Assembly (NCBI GenBank): GCA_964431075.1
Contig: CAYSID010000023.1
Span: forward strand, 1 to 10,756
DNA length: 10,756 nt
Origin: CAYHSW01 sp964431075
GTDB taxonomy: Bacteria > Patescibacteriota > Microgenomatia > JAMCZE01
Reading direction: 5' to 3'
Part shown: positions 6,183-10,756 of the stretch, piece by piece
Layout of the letters: every line of letters begins with the position of its first letter
How positions within the stretch are numbered: position 1 is the stretch's first letter
Translations under genes and position numbers: made by a program
Notes under the pieces: model-generated
Told to the model about the DNA's origin: nothing
Databases searched by the model: none
The model's input: the letters and a program-made list of their open reading frames with translations, nothing else

Positions 6183-6883
6183 TTATTGGAATTTTGATTA
6201 TTTTATTTATTTCAATAATTGTTTTGGTTGGAGAATTTAAAAAATTACCAAATGGTAAACTCCAAATGGTGGTTTGCGACGTGGGACAGGGAGACGCGAT
6301 TTATTTAAAAACCCCCAGAGGTTTCGACATCCTCGTGGATGGCGGGCCAGATAATTCCGTCCTTAGTTGTCTGGGCCGGCACATGCCCTTTTGGGATCGC
6401 AAAATCGAGCTTATTTTTCTTACCCATCCCCATGCCGATCATGCGACAGGACTTTTTGCCGTCAAAAACCGTTACCGGGTGGGACAGTTTTTTGACGATT
6501 TGGTTACCGGAGATAAAATAACCACCCGCGACGGCATAAAAATCGAAGTTTTAAACCCTGTTATTCGCGGTAATGATCAAAACGCAAACTCAATTGTTTT
6601 AAAAATCGGTAAAATCTTGCTAACGGGAGACTCGTCCCTAAGTAACTTAAATTTCTTAAACGACTTAAGTAACTTAGAAATCTTAAAAGTCCCTCACCAC
6701 GGTTCCCGCGATTCTCTCGATGAGGAAATTTTAAAAATTTTAAACCCCAAAACCGCCGTCGTTTCCGCCGGCAAAGGCAATTCCTTCGGCCACCCCGCCC
6801 CGGAAACAATAAGTTTATTGGAAAAGTATGGAATAAAAACAAGGAGGACTGATTTGGAGGGGGAGATAATTATTGCGCCGTAG
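6128..6883 (+). CDS. MBL-fold hydrolase, the detached ComEC C-terminal domain
   Basis: Metallo-beta-lactamase-fold protein of the ComEC-associated type, probably acting on DNA or nucleotides at the membrane next to ComEC. Visible motifs: a membrane helix at about residues 17-35, DVGQGDA (51-57), DGG (71-73), the metal site THPHADH (99-105), LTGD (165-168), VPHHGS (188-193) and GHP (221-223). All expected metal ligands are present, unlike the many ComEC proteins whose site is degenerate. The start is set at ATG 6128; a TTG three codons upstream (6119) is also open. The gene begins inside the end of comEC, which implies coupled translation. A nine-base array (6638-6682) adds an extra Leu/Asn-rich stretch (171-185) between LTGD and VPHHGS. 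The N-terminal membrane helix suggests it stays anchored beside ComEC. Confidence 0.9.
   Translation: MFKNLWAEYGPKIKTRTLIIGILIILFISIIVLVGEFKKLPNGKLQMVVCDVGQGDAIYLKTPRGFDILVDGGPDNSVLSCLGRHMPFWDRKIELIFLTHPHADHATGLFAVKNRYRVGQFFDDLVTGDKITTRDGIKIEVLNPVIRGNDQNANSIVLKIGKILLTGDSSLSNLNFLNDLSNLEILKVPHHGSRDSLDEEILKILNPKTAVVSAGKGNSFGHPAPETISLLEKYGIKTRRTDLEGEIIIAP
6638..6682 (+). repeat. 9-base tandem array in the MBL gene
   Basis: Five in-frame units, CTAAGTAAC, TTAAATTTC, TTAAACGAC, TTAAGTAAC and TTAGAAATC, encode LSN-LNF-LND-LSN-LEI. The first and fourth are nearly identical. The TTAAA/TTAAG units resemble the upstream arrays at 2911-2955. Confidence 0.7.
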
Positions 6884-6889
6884 GCGCCT

Positions 6890-6943
6890 GTCATTCCGGC
6901 GAATGCCGGAATCTATCCGTCATCCTGGCCGCGCCCAGAATCT
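6890..6943. repeat. Tandem pair of REP-like hairpin units between convergent genes
   Basis: Unit 1 (6890-6918) starts GTCATTCCGG and contains the perfect 8-bp inverted repeat ATTCCGGC/GCCGGAAT (6893-6900 and 6905-6912, loop GAAT). Unit 2 (6919-6943) starts GTCATCCTGG and is a decayed relative with a 4-bp CTGG/CCAG stem and the same AGAATCTAT-like end. Such GTCATTCC-type palindromes are common dispersed repeats. A mini hairpin (GCGCC/GGCGC, 6875-6887) covers the MBL stop. Sitting between convergent genes, the pair may help end transcription both ways, but there is no clean T run. Confidence 0.7.
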
Positions 6944-7229
6944 ATTTATTTTGTGTATTATATTTAGCAGAAATTATGCAAAATTTACGCTCAGCTAGTT
7001 TGTGTTTAATTACACTTTCAACTTCCACAGCCGCTAATCCACCAGCACTACTTAAACCCACGACGGGAGCAAGACCAATTACCGAAGTTAAAGCACAGGC
7101 CCCACCAATAATCAACGAATAACCAACGGCTTTTGCGACAACAAATGGCCACTCAAATTTTTCCGCACTTCTTCTGACCTTTTCCCATGCGGTGTTTACA
7201 TCAGATCGAGAAATTGTTTGCTCTGCCAT
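6942..7229 (-). CDS. Small hydrophobic orphan protein, 95 aa
   Basis: Unrecognised. The product has a polar helical N-terminus (MAEQTISRSDVNTAWEKVRR), then a long Gly/Ala-rich hydrophobic region (about residues 36-65: AVGYSLIIGGACALTSVIGL, then APVVGLSSAGGLAAVEVE) that could form one or two membrane helices, and a basic tail. An ATG two codons upstream (7235) is in frame, but it directly abuts the -10 box; transcription should start at about 7229, exactly on the second ATG, so I choose 7229. The stop (TAG 6942-6944) lies at the edge of the REP-like repeat, so the last residues may be repeat-derived. It runs alone from its own promoter, opposite to the neighbouring plus-strand genes. Confidence 0.6.
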   Translation of the reverse strand: MAEQTISRSDVNTAWEKVRRSAEKFEWPFVVAKAVGYSLIIGGACALTSVIGLAPVVGLSSAGGLAAVEVESVIKHKLAERKFCIISAKYNTQNK

Positions 7230-7235
7230 GCCCAT

Positions 7236-7264
7236 AGTATCTCTCTCTCAACCCTTTTTGTCAA
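7236..7264 (-). promoter_or_regulatory. Sigma70 promoter deciding the start of the 95-aa gene (leaderless)
   Basis: Minus strand: perfect -35 TTGACA (7259-7264), a 17-base spacer ending TTGAGAGAGA, and -10 GATACT (7236-7241). The first transcribed base, seven after the -10, falls on the A of the ATG at 7229. The spacer end is identical to that of the promoter at 8362-8390. Confidence 0.75.
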
Positions 7265-7271
7265 GAGGCCT

Positions 7272-7342
7272 ATATTATTTAGCACTTGAGGTAGCGGGAG
7301 TGACAGGGAAGAGAAATCCCGCCTAATAAGGCTAAATAATAT
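7272..7342. repeat. Nested inverted repeat upstream of the 95-aa gene
   Basis: A perfect 12-bp outer inverted repeat, ATATTATTTAGC (7272-7283) and GCTAAATAATAT (7331-7342), encloses a perfect inner 6-bp repeat, GCGGGA (7294-7299) and TCCCGC (7317-7322), with a purine-rich 17-base loop. The -35 box of the minus-strand gene lies eight bases away. It could be a structured RNA, a protein-binding site or a small mobile remnant; the sequence does not decide. The rest of this 325-base gap (7343-7467) is AT-rich with short ATTAGAA repeats and no gene that I can see. Confidence 0.65.
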
Positions 7343-7467
7343 TTCCAAGCACAAAAATAATTGATTTTAAAATTTTCCCGCCCTTTAGTTAAGATAAATT
7401 AAAAATTTGGTCATTTAACTTCTAAAATATTATTAGAAATAAATAATTAGAAATTAGAAATTACATT

Positions 7468-7517
7468 GTAATAAAGCTCTTCCTACCTTGTTTGACGATC
7501 GTCACGACAGGTTGTAT
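7468..7517 (+). repeat. ACGATCGT-centred 50-bp repeat, copy A
   Basis: First of three same-orientation copies (others at 8091 and 8411). It matches copy C at 39 of 50 aligned positions, including CTACCT, ACGATCGT (7495-7502) and AGGTTGTAT. Its core GACGATCGTC is a perfect 10-bp palindrome. It ends six bases before the -35 box of the PaaX/Cas2-like gene, a good place for an operator. Confidence 0.75.
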
Positions 7518-7523
7518 TTCCCC

Positions 7524-7552
7524 TTGACATTGTCAGAGAAAATTGACAAAAT
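7524..7552 (+). promoter_or_regulatory. Promoter of the PaaX/Cas2-like gene
   Basis: Perfect -35 TTGACA (7524-7529), 17-base spacer, weak -10 CAAAAT (7547-7552), ending eight bases before the ATG at 7561. There is no Shine-Dalgarno sequence. Repeat copy A lies immediately upstream. Confidence 0.5.
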
Positions 7553-7560
7553 TTATATAA

Positions 7561-8097
7561 ATGGAACCGAAGAAAAAAATCGGGGAGAAAATTTTGGAGA
7601 TTTTGGCAACGGCGGGAGTGGTGGGAATTGCCGCCCTTTGCGAAAGCGCCCGGGCGACCGGATTTGTCAGAAGTAACAATTTTGATTATTCCGTCAAACG
7701 CTCGCTTCGTAATCTCGAAAATAAAGACTTGGTAGTTAAGGTTAAAACCGCCGCTGGGCCGAAATGGCAGCTGACGGCGAAAGGCCAAAAAACTTTTGAA
7801 AAAAATAATCTTGATCAAATAAAAATTGCTAAACCTGCCGTTTGGGATGGGAAGTGGAGAATTGTGATTTTTGATATCCCCGAGAATCTTCGTTGGACGC
7901 GCCATATTTTGCGGCGAAAATTAAAGGAACTGGGTTTTACCTTAATTCAAAAAAGCGCCTTTACTGTCCCTTGGCCGTGTTTAGAAGAAATAAATAAATT
8001 GGTTGAAGTTTTAAATCTTTCCCCCCATGTCAAATTTATTGAAGGCAACTACTTATCAAATGATCAAGACCTTAAGATAAAATACGATCTGTCATAA
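7561..8097 (+). CDS. PaaX-type protein: winged helix fused to a Cas2-like domain
   Basis: The 178-residue product has an N-terminal winged-helix domain (about 5-82: a helical start, a SVKRSLRNLENKDLVVK recognition/wing region, then KWQLTAKGQK) and a C-terminal Cas2-like ferredoxin-fold domain (about 97-168: KWRIVIFDIPE, RRKLKELGF, QKSAFTVPWPC, KFIEGNYL). The Asp in FDIPE (105) is at the position of the Cas2 active-site Asp. Related proteins are often labelled PaaX regulator or Cas2 in CPR genomes; no CRISPR array or cas1 is in this window, so a DNA-binding regulator is the more likely role. Copy A of the 50-bp repeat precedes its promoter and copy B begins within its last codons, so the stop codon is repeat-derived. 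Autoregulation through these repeats is an inference. Confidence 0.8.
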   Translation: MEPKKKIGEKILEILATAGVVGIAALCESARATGFVRSNNFDYSVKRSLRNLENKDLVVKVKTAAGPKWQLTAKGQKTFEKNNLDQIKIAKPAVWDGKWRIVIFDIPENLRWTRHILRRKLKELGFTLIQKSAFTVPWPCLEEINKLVEVLNLSPHVKFIEGNYLSNDQDLKIKYDLS

Positions 8098-8140
8098 CGC
8101 TCCATCTACCTACCATAACGATCGTCAAACCGAGTTAAAA
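8091..8140 (+). repeat. ACGATCGT-centred 50-bp repeat, copy B
   Basis: Matches copy C (offset 320) at 30 of the first 35 positions, all five differences being transitions; the right end is less conserved. ACGATCGT is at 8118-8125. The repeat includes the stop codon of the PaaX/Cas2-like gene and ends three bases before the stop of the convergent orphan gene. Confidence 0.75.
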
Positions 8141-8142
8141 TA

Positions 8143-8355
8143 TTAAGTGGGGGTTGTTCTTATAGCTTTTTGGAGAGCCTCCCGCTCGTCTGTTTTCAGC
8201 ATCGCAACCCATTTTGGTCGGCCACCGTCGTCCTGCGCTTGGAAAAGTTTAATTTCTTCTGGGGTTGCCTTGCCTCCGAGAACTTTGGCGCGCAGTTCGT
8301 TAAATCTATTTAAGGCAGTTACCGATGCTTTCAAATCAAAAACAATTTTTTCCAT
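8143..8355 (-). CDS. Small orphan hypothetical protein, 70 aa
   Basis: Unrecognised, charged, mostly helical small protein (MEKIVFDLKASVTALNRFNE ... ATPEEIKLFQAQDDGGRPKW ... TDEREALQKAIR). No membrane segment or signal peptide is seen. The ATG at 8355 is exactly where transcription from its promoter should begin, so the mRNA is predicted to be leaderless. The gene with its promoter sits precisely between direct repeat copies B and C, like a one-gene cassette, and is convergent with the PaaX/Cas2-like gene. Its existence is supported by the strong promoter and composition; its function is unknown. Confidence 0.6.
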   Translation of the reverse strand: MEKIVFDLKASVTALNRFNELRAKVLGGKATPEEIKLFQAQDDGGRPKWVAMLKTDEREALQKAIRTTPT

Positions 8356-8361
8356 TTCTGT

Positions 8362-8390
8362 ATTCTCTCTCTCTCAAATAAATTTGTCAA
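8362..8390 (-). promoter_or_regulatory. Sigma70 promoter of the 70-aa gene (leaderless)
   Basis: Minus strand: perfect -35 TTGACA (8385-8390), a 17-base spacer ending TTGAGAGAGA and -10 GAGAAT (8362-8367). Six bases separate the -10 from the ATG, so the start site falls on its A. An alternative reading is that the GA tract is a weak ribosome site. The layout is the same as at 7236-7264. Confidence 0.7.
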
Positions 8391-8410
8391 GTATTAAATG
8401 ATATATTGTT

Positions 8411-8460
8411 GTCATAACGCTCTATCTACCTGTTATGACGATCGTTACAGTAGGTTGTAT
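8411..8460 (+). repeat. ACGATCGT-centred 50-bp repeat, copy C
   Basis: Third copy, 20 bases upstream of the -35 box of the 70-aa gene and about 90 upstream of argS. ACGATCGT is at 8438-8445. It also contains a perfect 8-bp inverted repeat GTCATAAC (8411-8418) / GTTATGAC (8432-8439), and ACCT/AGGT arms flank the core. Confidence 0.75.
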
Positions 8461-8538
8461 ATTCTTTAAACTTTAAGAATTAATTATTTTAAATAAATAA
8501 ACACGGGCTTGGTGGTGCCATTTTTATTGAAAAAAGTG

Positions 8539-8544
8539 TAAAAT
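8539..8544 (+). promoter_or_regulatory. Candidate -10 box of argS
   Basis: TAAAAT ends eight bases before the GTG start, with no Shine-Dalgarno sequence between. The hexamer 17 bases upstream (TGCCAT) is a poor -35, so the site is supported mainly by its position, shared with the other units. Confidence 0.4.
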
Positions 8545-8552
8545 AAAGCAAA

Positions 8553-10292
8553 GTGAAGATCACAGATCAACTAAAACAAGCGATTTTTGAAGCGGTAAAA
8601 GCGGCGTTTCCGGAGGTCTCAATTAATCTTGGAGACATTGTTTTGGAACATCCTAACCTCGAGGAATTCGGGGACTACTCGACAAATATTGCCTTACGAA
8701 TGAGCAAGGAGCAGTCGACAGGGAATAATCCCCAGGAAATTGCGGAAAAAATAATTTCCAAAATTAGCCTCGAAAGAGGACCTCTTGCGAACGTAAAATC
8801 CGTAAACGGGTTTATTAACCTGACTTTATCTCAGGATTTTTTAATAAATGAAATGCAAAAGGTGGATGAAAATTATGGTAAGGTTCCAAAGAATAATAAA
8901 AAAATTGTTATTGAAATTGTCAGCCCCAATATAAATAAGCCTTTGCACATCGGCCATTTGCGAAACGCCGCCATCGGGATGTCATTAGCAAAAATTTACG
9001 AGGCTAACGGATGGGAAGTTATTAAAGATGAAATAAATAACGACCGGGGGCTTCATATTATGAAAGCGGCCTACGGTTATTTATTGTTCGGCCAAATAAC
9101 TCCCGCAGAAACTAAAGACTGGAGAGAGCTGTTGGGATTATGGCTGGCCCATCCCGCAAACTGGCAAACTCCCCAAACCCAAAAGAAAAAACCGGATATT
9201 TTTGTCGGGGAATTTTACATTGCCGGGGAGAAATTTTTGACGGAAAATGAGGAGTTTGCAAGCAAACAGCTTGCGGACATGCTCCAATCGTGGGAAGCGG
9301 AAGAAAAAGGCGTTTGGAAACTGTGGCAAATCATGAGCGGCTGGGTCCATGAGGGGATTGACGAGACTTACCGGCGGATCGGGGTAAAGCATGATAAACG
9401 CTGGTATGAGCACCAACTTTATAAAGAGGGCCGCGACTATATTCTGGCGGCGGTGGATAAAGGTCTTTTGGAGCGGCTGCCCGACGGGGCGGTGCAGGCC
9501 AATTTGGAAAAATACGGTTTGGAAAATAAAATTTTAATAAGGCGCGACGGGACGGCCATTTACATGACCTTTGACATTGCCCTGACCAAACATAAACTCG
9601 AGGAGTTTAAAGCTAATAAATATGTCTGGGTTGTCGGCAGCGACCAGATGGACCATTTTAAAAGATTATTCGTGATTTTTGAGATGTTAGGGTTTGGTAA
9701 AAAGGAAGATTTTTACCACTTGGCCTACGGGATGGTTCGGATTCCGGGGGGCAAAATGAGCAGCCGGCTTGGGAATGTTATTTTGGCGGACGATTTATTG
9801 GATAAAATAACGGAAATGGCCGGAAAATTTGGCAAGGAAACCGCGGAAGATGTGGCTCTTGGAGCGGTTAAATACGCCATGTTGAAGGTTGACCCCATGA
9901 TGAACGTCACTTTTGACCCGGAAAAAAGCGTCAGTTTGGAAGGCGACTCCGGGCCGTATCTTCAATATACGTATGCTCGCGCAAGGAGTGTGTTGCGTAA
10001 GGGCGGGGATCATCCCGCCCAGGGTGCGGAGACCGCGCCCTTACAACCGGAGGAGATATCTCTACTTCGTTATTTGTACAGATTCCCGGAAATAGTAGAG
10101 TTGGCGGCCAGGCAATACGCCCCCAATGTTTTGTGCGCTTATTTATTCGAACTGGCCAAGCGATTTAATAATTTTTACAACAACTGCCCTATTTTAGGGA
10201 ATAATCTTCGTTTGTTACTAACTGCCAAGACCGCCATTATTCTCAAGTCCGGCCTGAACCTTTTGGGTCTTGAGGCTTTGAAAAGGATGTAA
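8553..10292 (+). CDS. argS: Arginyl-tRNA synthetase
   Basis: Class I synthetase charging tRNA(Arg). The 579-residue product shows the N-terminal additional domain (LEHPNLEEFGDYSTNIALRM, 31-50), the catalytic domain with HIGH at 132-135 (SPNINKPLHIGHLRN), the tRNA-acceptor region, KMSSR at 401-405 (GGKMSSRLGNV) and the C-terminal DALR-type anticodon-binding domain ending GLNLLGLEALKRM. GTG is the start: it gives the normal N-terminus MKITDQLKQAI and lies eight bases after a TAAAAT box. At about residues 482-498, between YARARSVL and the helix beginning EEISLLRYL, an in-frame 48-base GC-rich hairpin element adds RKGGDHPAQGAETAPLQ, which is foreign to the family. Length otherwise fits. It is followed 18 bases downstream by the GGDEF-like gene, which appears to have its own -10 box. 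Confidence 0.96.
   Translation: MKITDQLKQAIFEAVKAAFPEVSINLGDIVLEHPNLEEFGDYSTNIALRMSKEQSTGNNPQEIAEKIISKISLERGPLANVKSVNGFINLTLSQDFLINEMQKVDENYGKVPKNNKKIVIEIVSPNINKPLHIGHLRNAAIGMSLAKIYEANGWEVIKDEINNDRGLHIMKAAYGYLLFGQITPAETKDWRELLGLWLAHPANWQTPQTQKKKPDIFVGEFYIAGEKFLTENEEFASKQLADMLQSWEAEEKGVWKLWQIMSGWVHEGIDETYRRIGVKHDKRWYEHQLYKEGRDYILAAVDKGLLERLPDGAVQANLEKYGLENKILIRRDGTAIYMTFDIALTKHKLEEFKANKYVWVVGSDQMDHFKRLFVIFEMLGFGKKEDFYHLAYGMVRIPGGKMSSRLGNVILADDLLDKITEMAGKFGKETAEDVALGAVKYAMLKVDPMMNVTFDPEKSVSLEGDSGPYLQYTYARARSVLRKGGDHPAQGAETAPLQPEEISLLRYLYRFPEIVELAARQYAPNVLCAYLFELAKRFNNFYNNCPILGNNLRLLLTAKTAIILKSGLNLLGLEALKRM
9997..10044 (+). repeat. 48-bp GC-rich palindromic element inserted in frame in argS
   Basis: Outer 9-bp perfect inverted repeat GTAAGGGCG (9997-10005) / CGCCCTTAC (10036-10044). 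Inside, two hairpins can form instead: GGGCGGG (10001-10007) / CCCGCCC (10014-10020), and GGGTGCGG (10022-10029) / CCGCGCCC (10033-10040) with one G-T pair and an AGA loop. The length is sixteen codons exactly, so the frame is kept. The first hairpin matches the single hairpin in leuS at 2389-2407. Confidence 0.85.
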
Positions 10293-10296
10293 ACAT

Positions 10297-10302
10297 TAAA
10301 AT
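10297..10302 (+). promoter_or_regulatory. Candidate -10 box of the GGDEF-like gene
   Basis: TAAAAT ends eight bases before ATG 10311, the same geometry as argS. No clear -35 box or Shine-Dalgarno sequence is seen. Confidence 0.35.
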
Positions 10303-10310
10303 AACTGATT

Positions 10311-10756
10311 ATGTCCTCACGATCACGACCAGAAACTTTGAGTTACCGTGATTTTGTTGCCAGTCAGGCAGAGAGTTTGATGGCAGCTATTGATCCGACA
10401 GGTCTTTTGAAGAATCTGCCGCCGATGGCAATCGCCCGAATGATTGATCGTGGGTTGACAGCCAGTATTCCTCCGAATGATCTTCCGTTTAAAATTGACG
10501 ATTCGCCGTTTTTCCCCCGGGGCGCTTTTACCAGCGGCGTGGCTTCGTGGCTTGAAACAGTGGGTTGGACACGGCTAACGGCCTTTGATTTTAACAATGT
10601 TCATGGAGCTAACGAGGCGGGGGGGAAGCCGTATGGCACTTATTGCTTAGCTCGCGGTCTTTTGGCTTTATTGTCCAATCTTCCTTGGGAAATTGCGGCT
10701 GTTCGGCTTGGCGGTGATGAAGTGGCGTTGTACGCGCCGGAGCCGGTGGAAAACTT
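10311..10756 (+). CDS. GGDEF-like (diguanylate cyclase-family) protein, N-terminal part
   Basis: Open from ATG 10311 to the window end (148 residues seen, no stop). The first 85 residues are unrecognised (SYRDFVASQAESLMAAIDPT, FKIDDSPFFPRGAF). From about residue 88 the sequence follows the GGDEF layout: a hydrophobic strand ending AFDFNN (91-96) where the family has its D-x-D/N-x-F-K region, a stretch around GANEAGGKPYG in place of NDxxGHxxGD, a helix (YCLARGLLALLSN), then VRLGGDEVALYAP with GGDEV at 134-138. The signature motif has Val instead of Phe, and the second metal/nucleotide region is unusual, so it may be a degenerate domain that binds rather than makes cyclic di-GMP, or another nucleotidyl-cyclase-fold protein. 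The rest of the gene lies outside the window. Confidence 0.65.
   Translation, partial: MSSRSRPETLSYRDFVASQAESLMAAIDPTGLLKNLPPMAIARMIDRGLTASIPPNDLPFKIDDSPFFPRGAFTSGVASWLETVGWTRLTAFDFNNVHGANEAGGKPYGTYCLARGLLALLSNLPWEIAAVRLGGDEVALYAPEPVEN

Noticed and set aside
6890..6943. Rho-independent terminator after the MBL gene
   Set aside because: The stems are good but no T run follows on either strand, so it is listed as a REP-like repeat with only a possible termination role.
7483..7905. Minus-strand reading frame of 140 codons over the PaaX/Cas2-like gene
   Set aside because: It is antisense to a well-supported gene, has no own promoter or family-like sequence, and covers the promoter and repeat A.
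7468..8460. Three 50-bp repeats as a CRISPR array
   Set aside because: Only three copies, 320 and 623 bases apart, with genes in the spacers; the repeat divergence and spacing do not fit CRISPR.
8091..8460. Integron attC sites around the 70-aa gene
   Set aside because: The cassette-like layout is suggestive, but I cannot find the GTTRRRY core at the expected places and no integron integrase is in the window; kept only as a loose analogy.
8501..8530. Terminator hairpin before argS (GGCTTGGTGGTGCC followed by T's)
   Set aside because: Only a few weak pairs can form and no upstream plus-strand gene needs it at this point.
1..10756. tRNA or rRNA genes
   Set aside because: No cloverleaf-like segment with the usual T-arm sequence or rRNA-like stretch was recognised on either strand by eye.

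Overview
The window reads like a compact bacterial chromosome segment, most likely from the Candidate Phyla Radiation (Patescibacteria; a Microgenomates-type lineage is my best guess). The basis is indirect: a LeuRS with a much shortened editing insert, ComEC split from its metallo-beta-lactamase domain, a stand-alone winged-helix/Cas2-like (PaaX-type) protein without CRISPR, a four-helix-bundle suffix protein, and starts that mostly lack Shine-Dalgarno sequences. No rRNA, tRNA, transposase or integrase was seen.

Layout. Bases 1-317 hold the C-terminal part of a four-helix-bundle suffix protein. It is followed by leuS (330-2522, +), which converges on an orphan 108-aa gene (2525-2851, -). Next is a disrupted area: a truncated copy of the 5' part of comEA (2965-3213), a minus-strand pair made of an Ala-rich 285-aa protein and a small gene that needs a +1 frameshift (4316 down to 3203), then the intact competence genes comEA, comEC and a separate MBL-fold gene (4411-6883, +). 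The two comEA copies form 214-bp direct repeats around a 1.2-kb insert. A hairpin repeat (6890-6943), an orphan hydrophobic 95-aa gene (6942-7229, -), and a 325-base gap with a nested inverted repeat follow. Then come a PaaX/Cas2-like gene (7561-8097, +), an orphan 70-aa gene (8143-8355, -), argS (8553-10292, +) and the start of a GGDEF-like protein (10311 to the window end).

How it works together. LeuRS and ArgRS are translation housekeeping genes. ComEA (DNA receptor), ComEC (membrane channel) and the MBL protein (the domain usually fused to ComEC) would form the inner part of a DNA-uptake machine. The minus-strand genes are orphans of unknown function; each transcription unit has its own sigma70-like promoter placed so close to the start codon that the mRNAs would be leaderless or nearly so.

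Non-coding structure is the most unusual aspect. Three ~50-bp copies of a partly palindromic repeat centred on ACGATCGT flank the PaaX/Cas2-like gene and the next orphan gene. Degenerate tandem arrays with a 9-base period occur inside four genes and in three upstream regions. GC-rich hairpin elements are inserted in frame in leuS and argS. Two orphan genes share a promoter with the same ten-base spacer end, TTGAGAGAGA.
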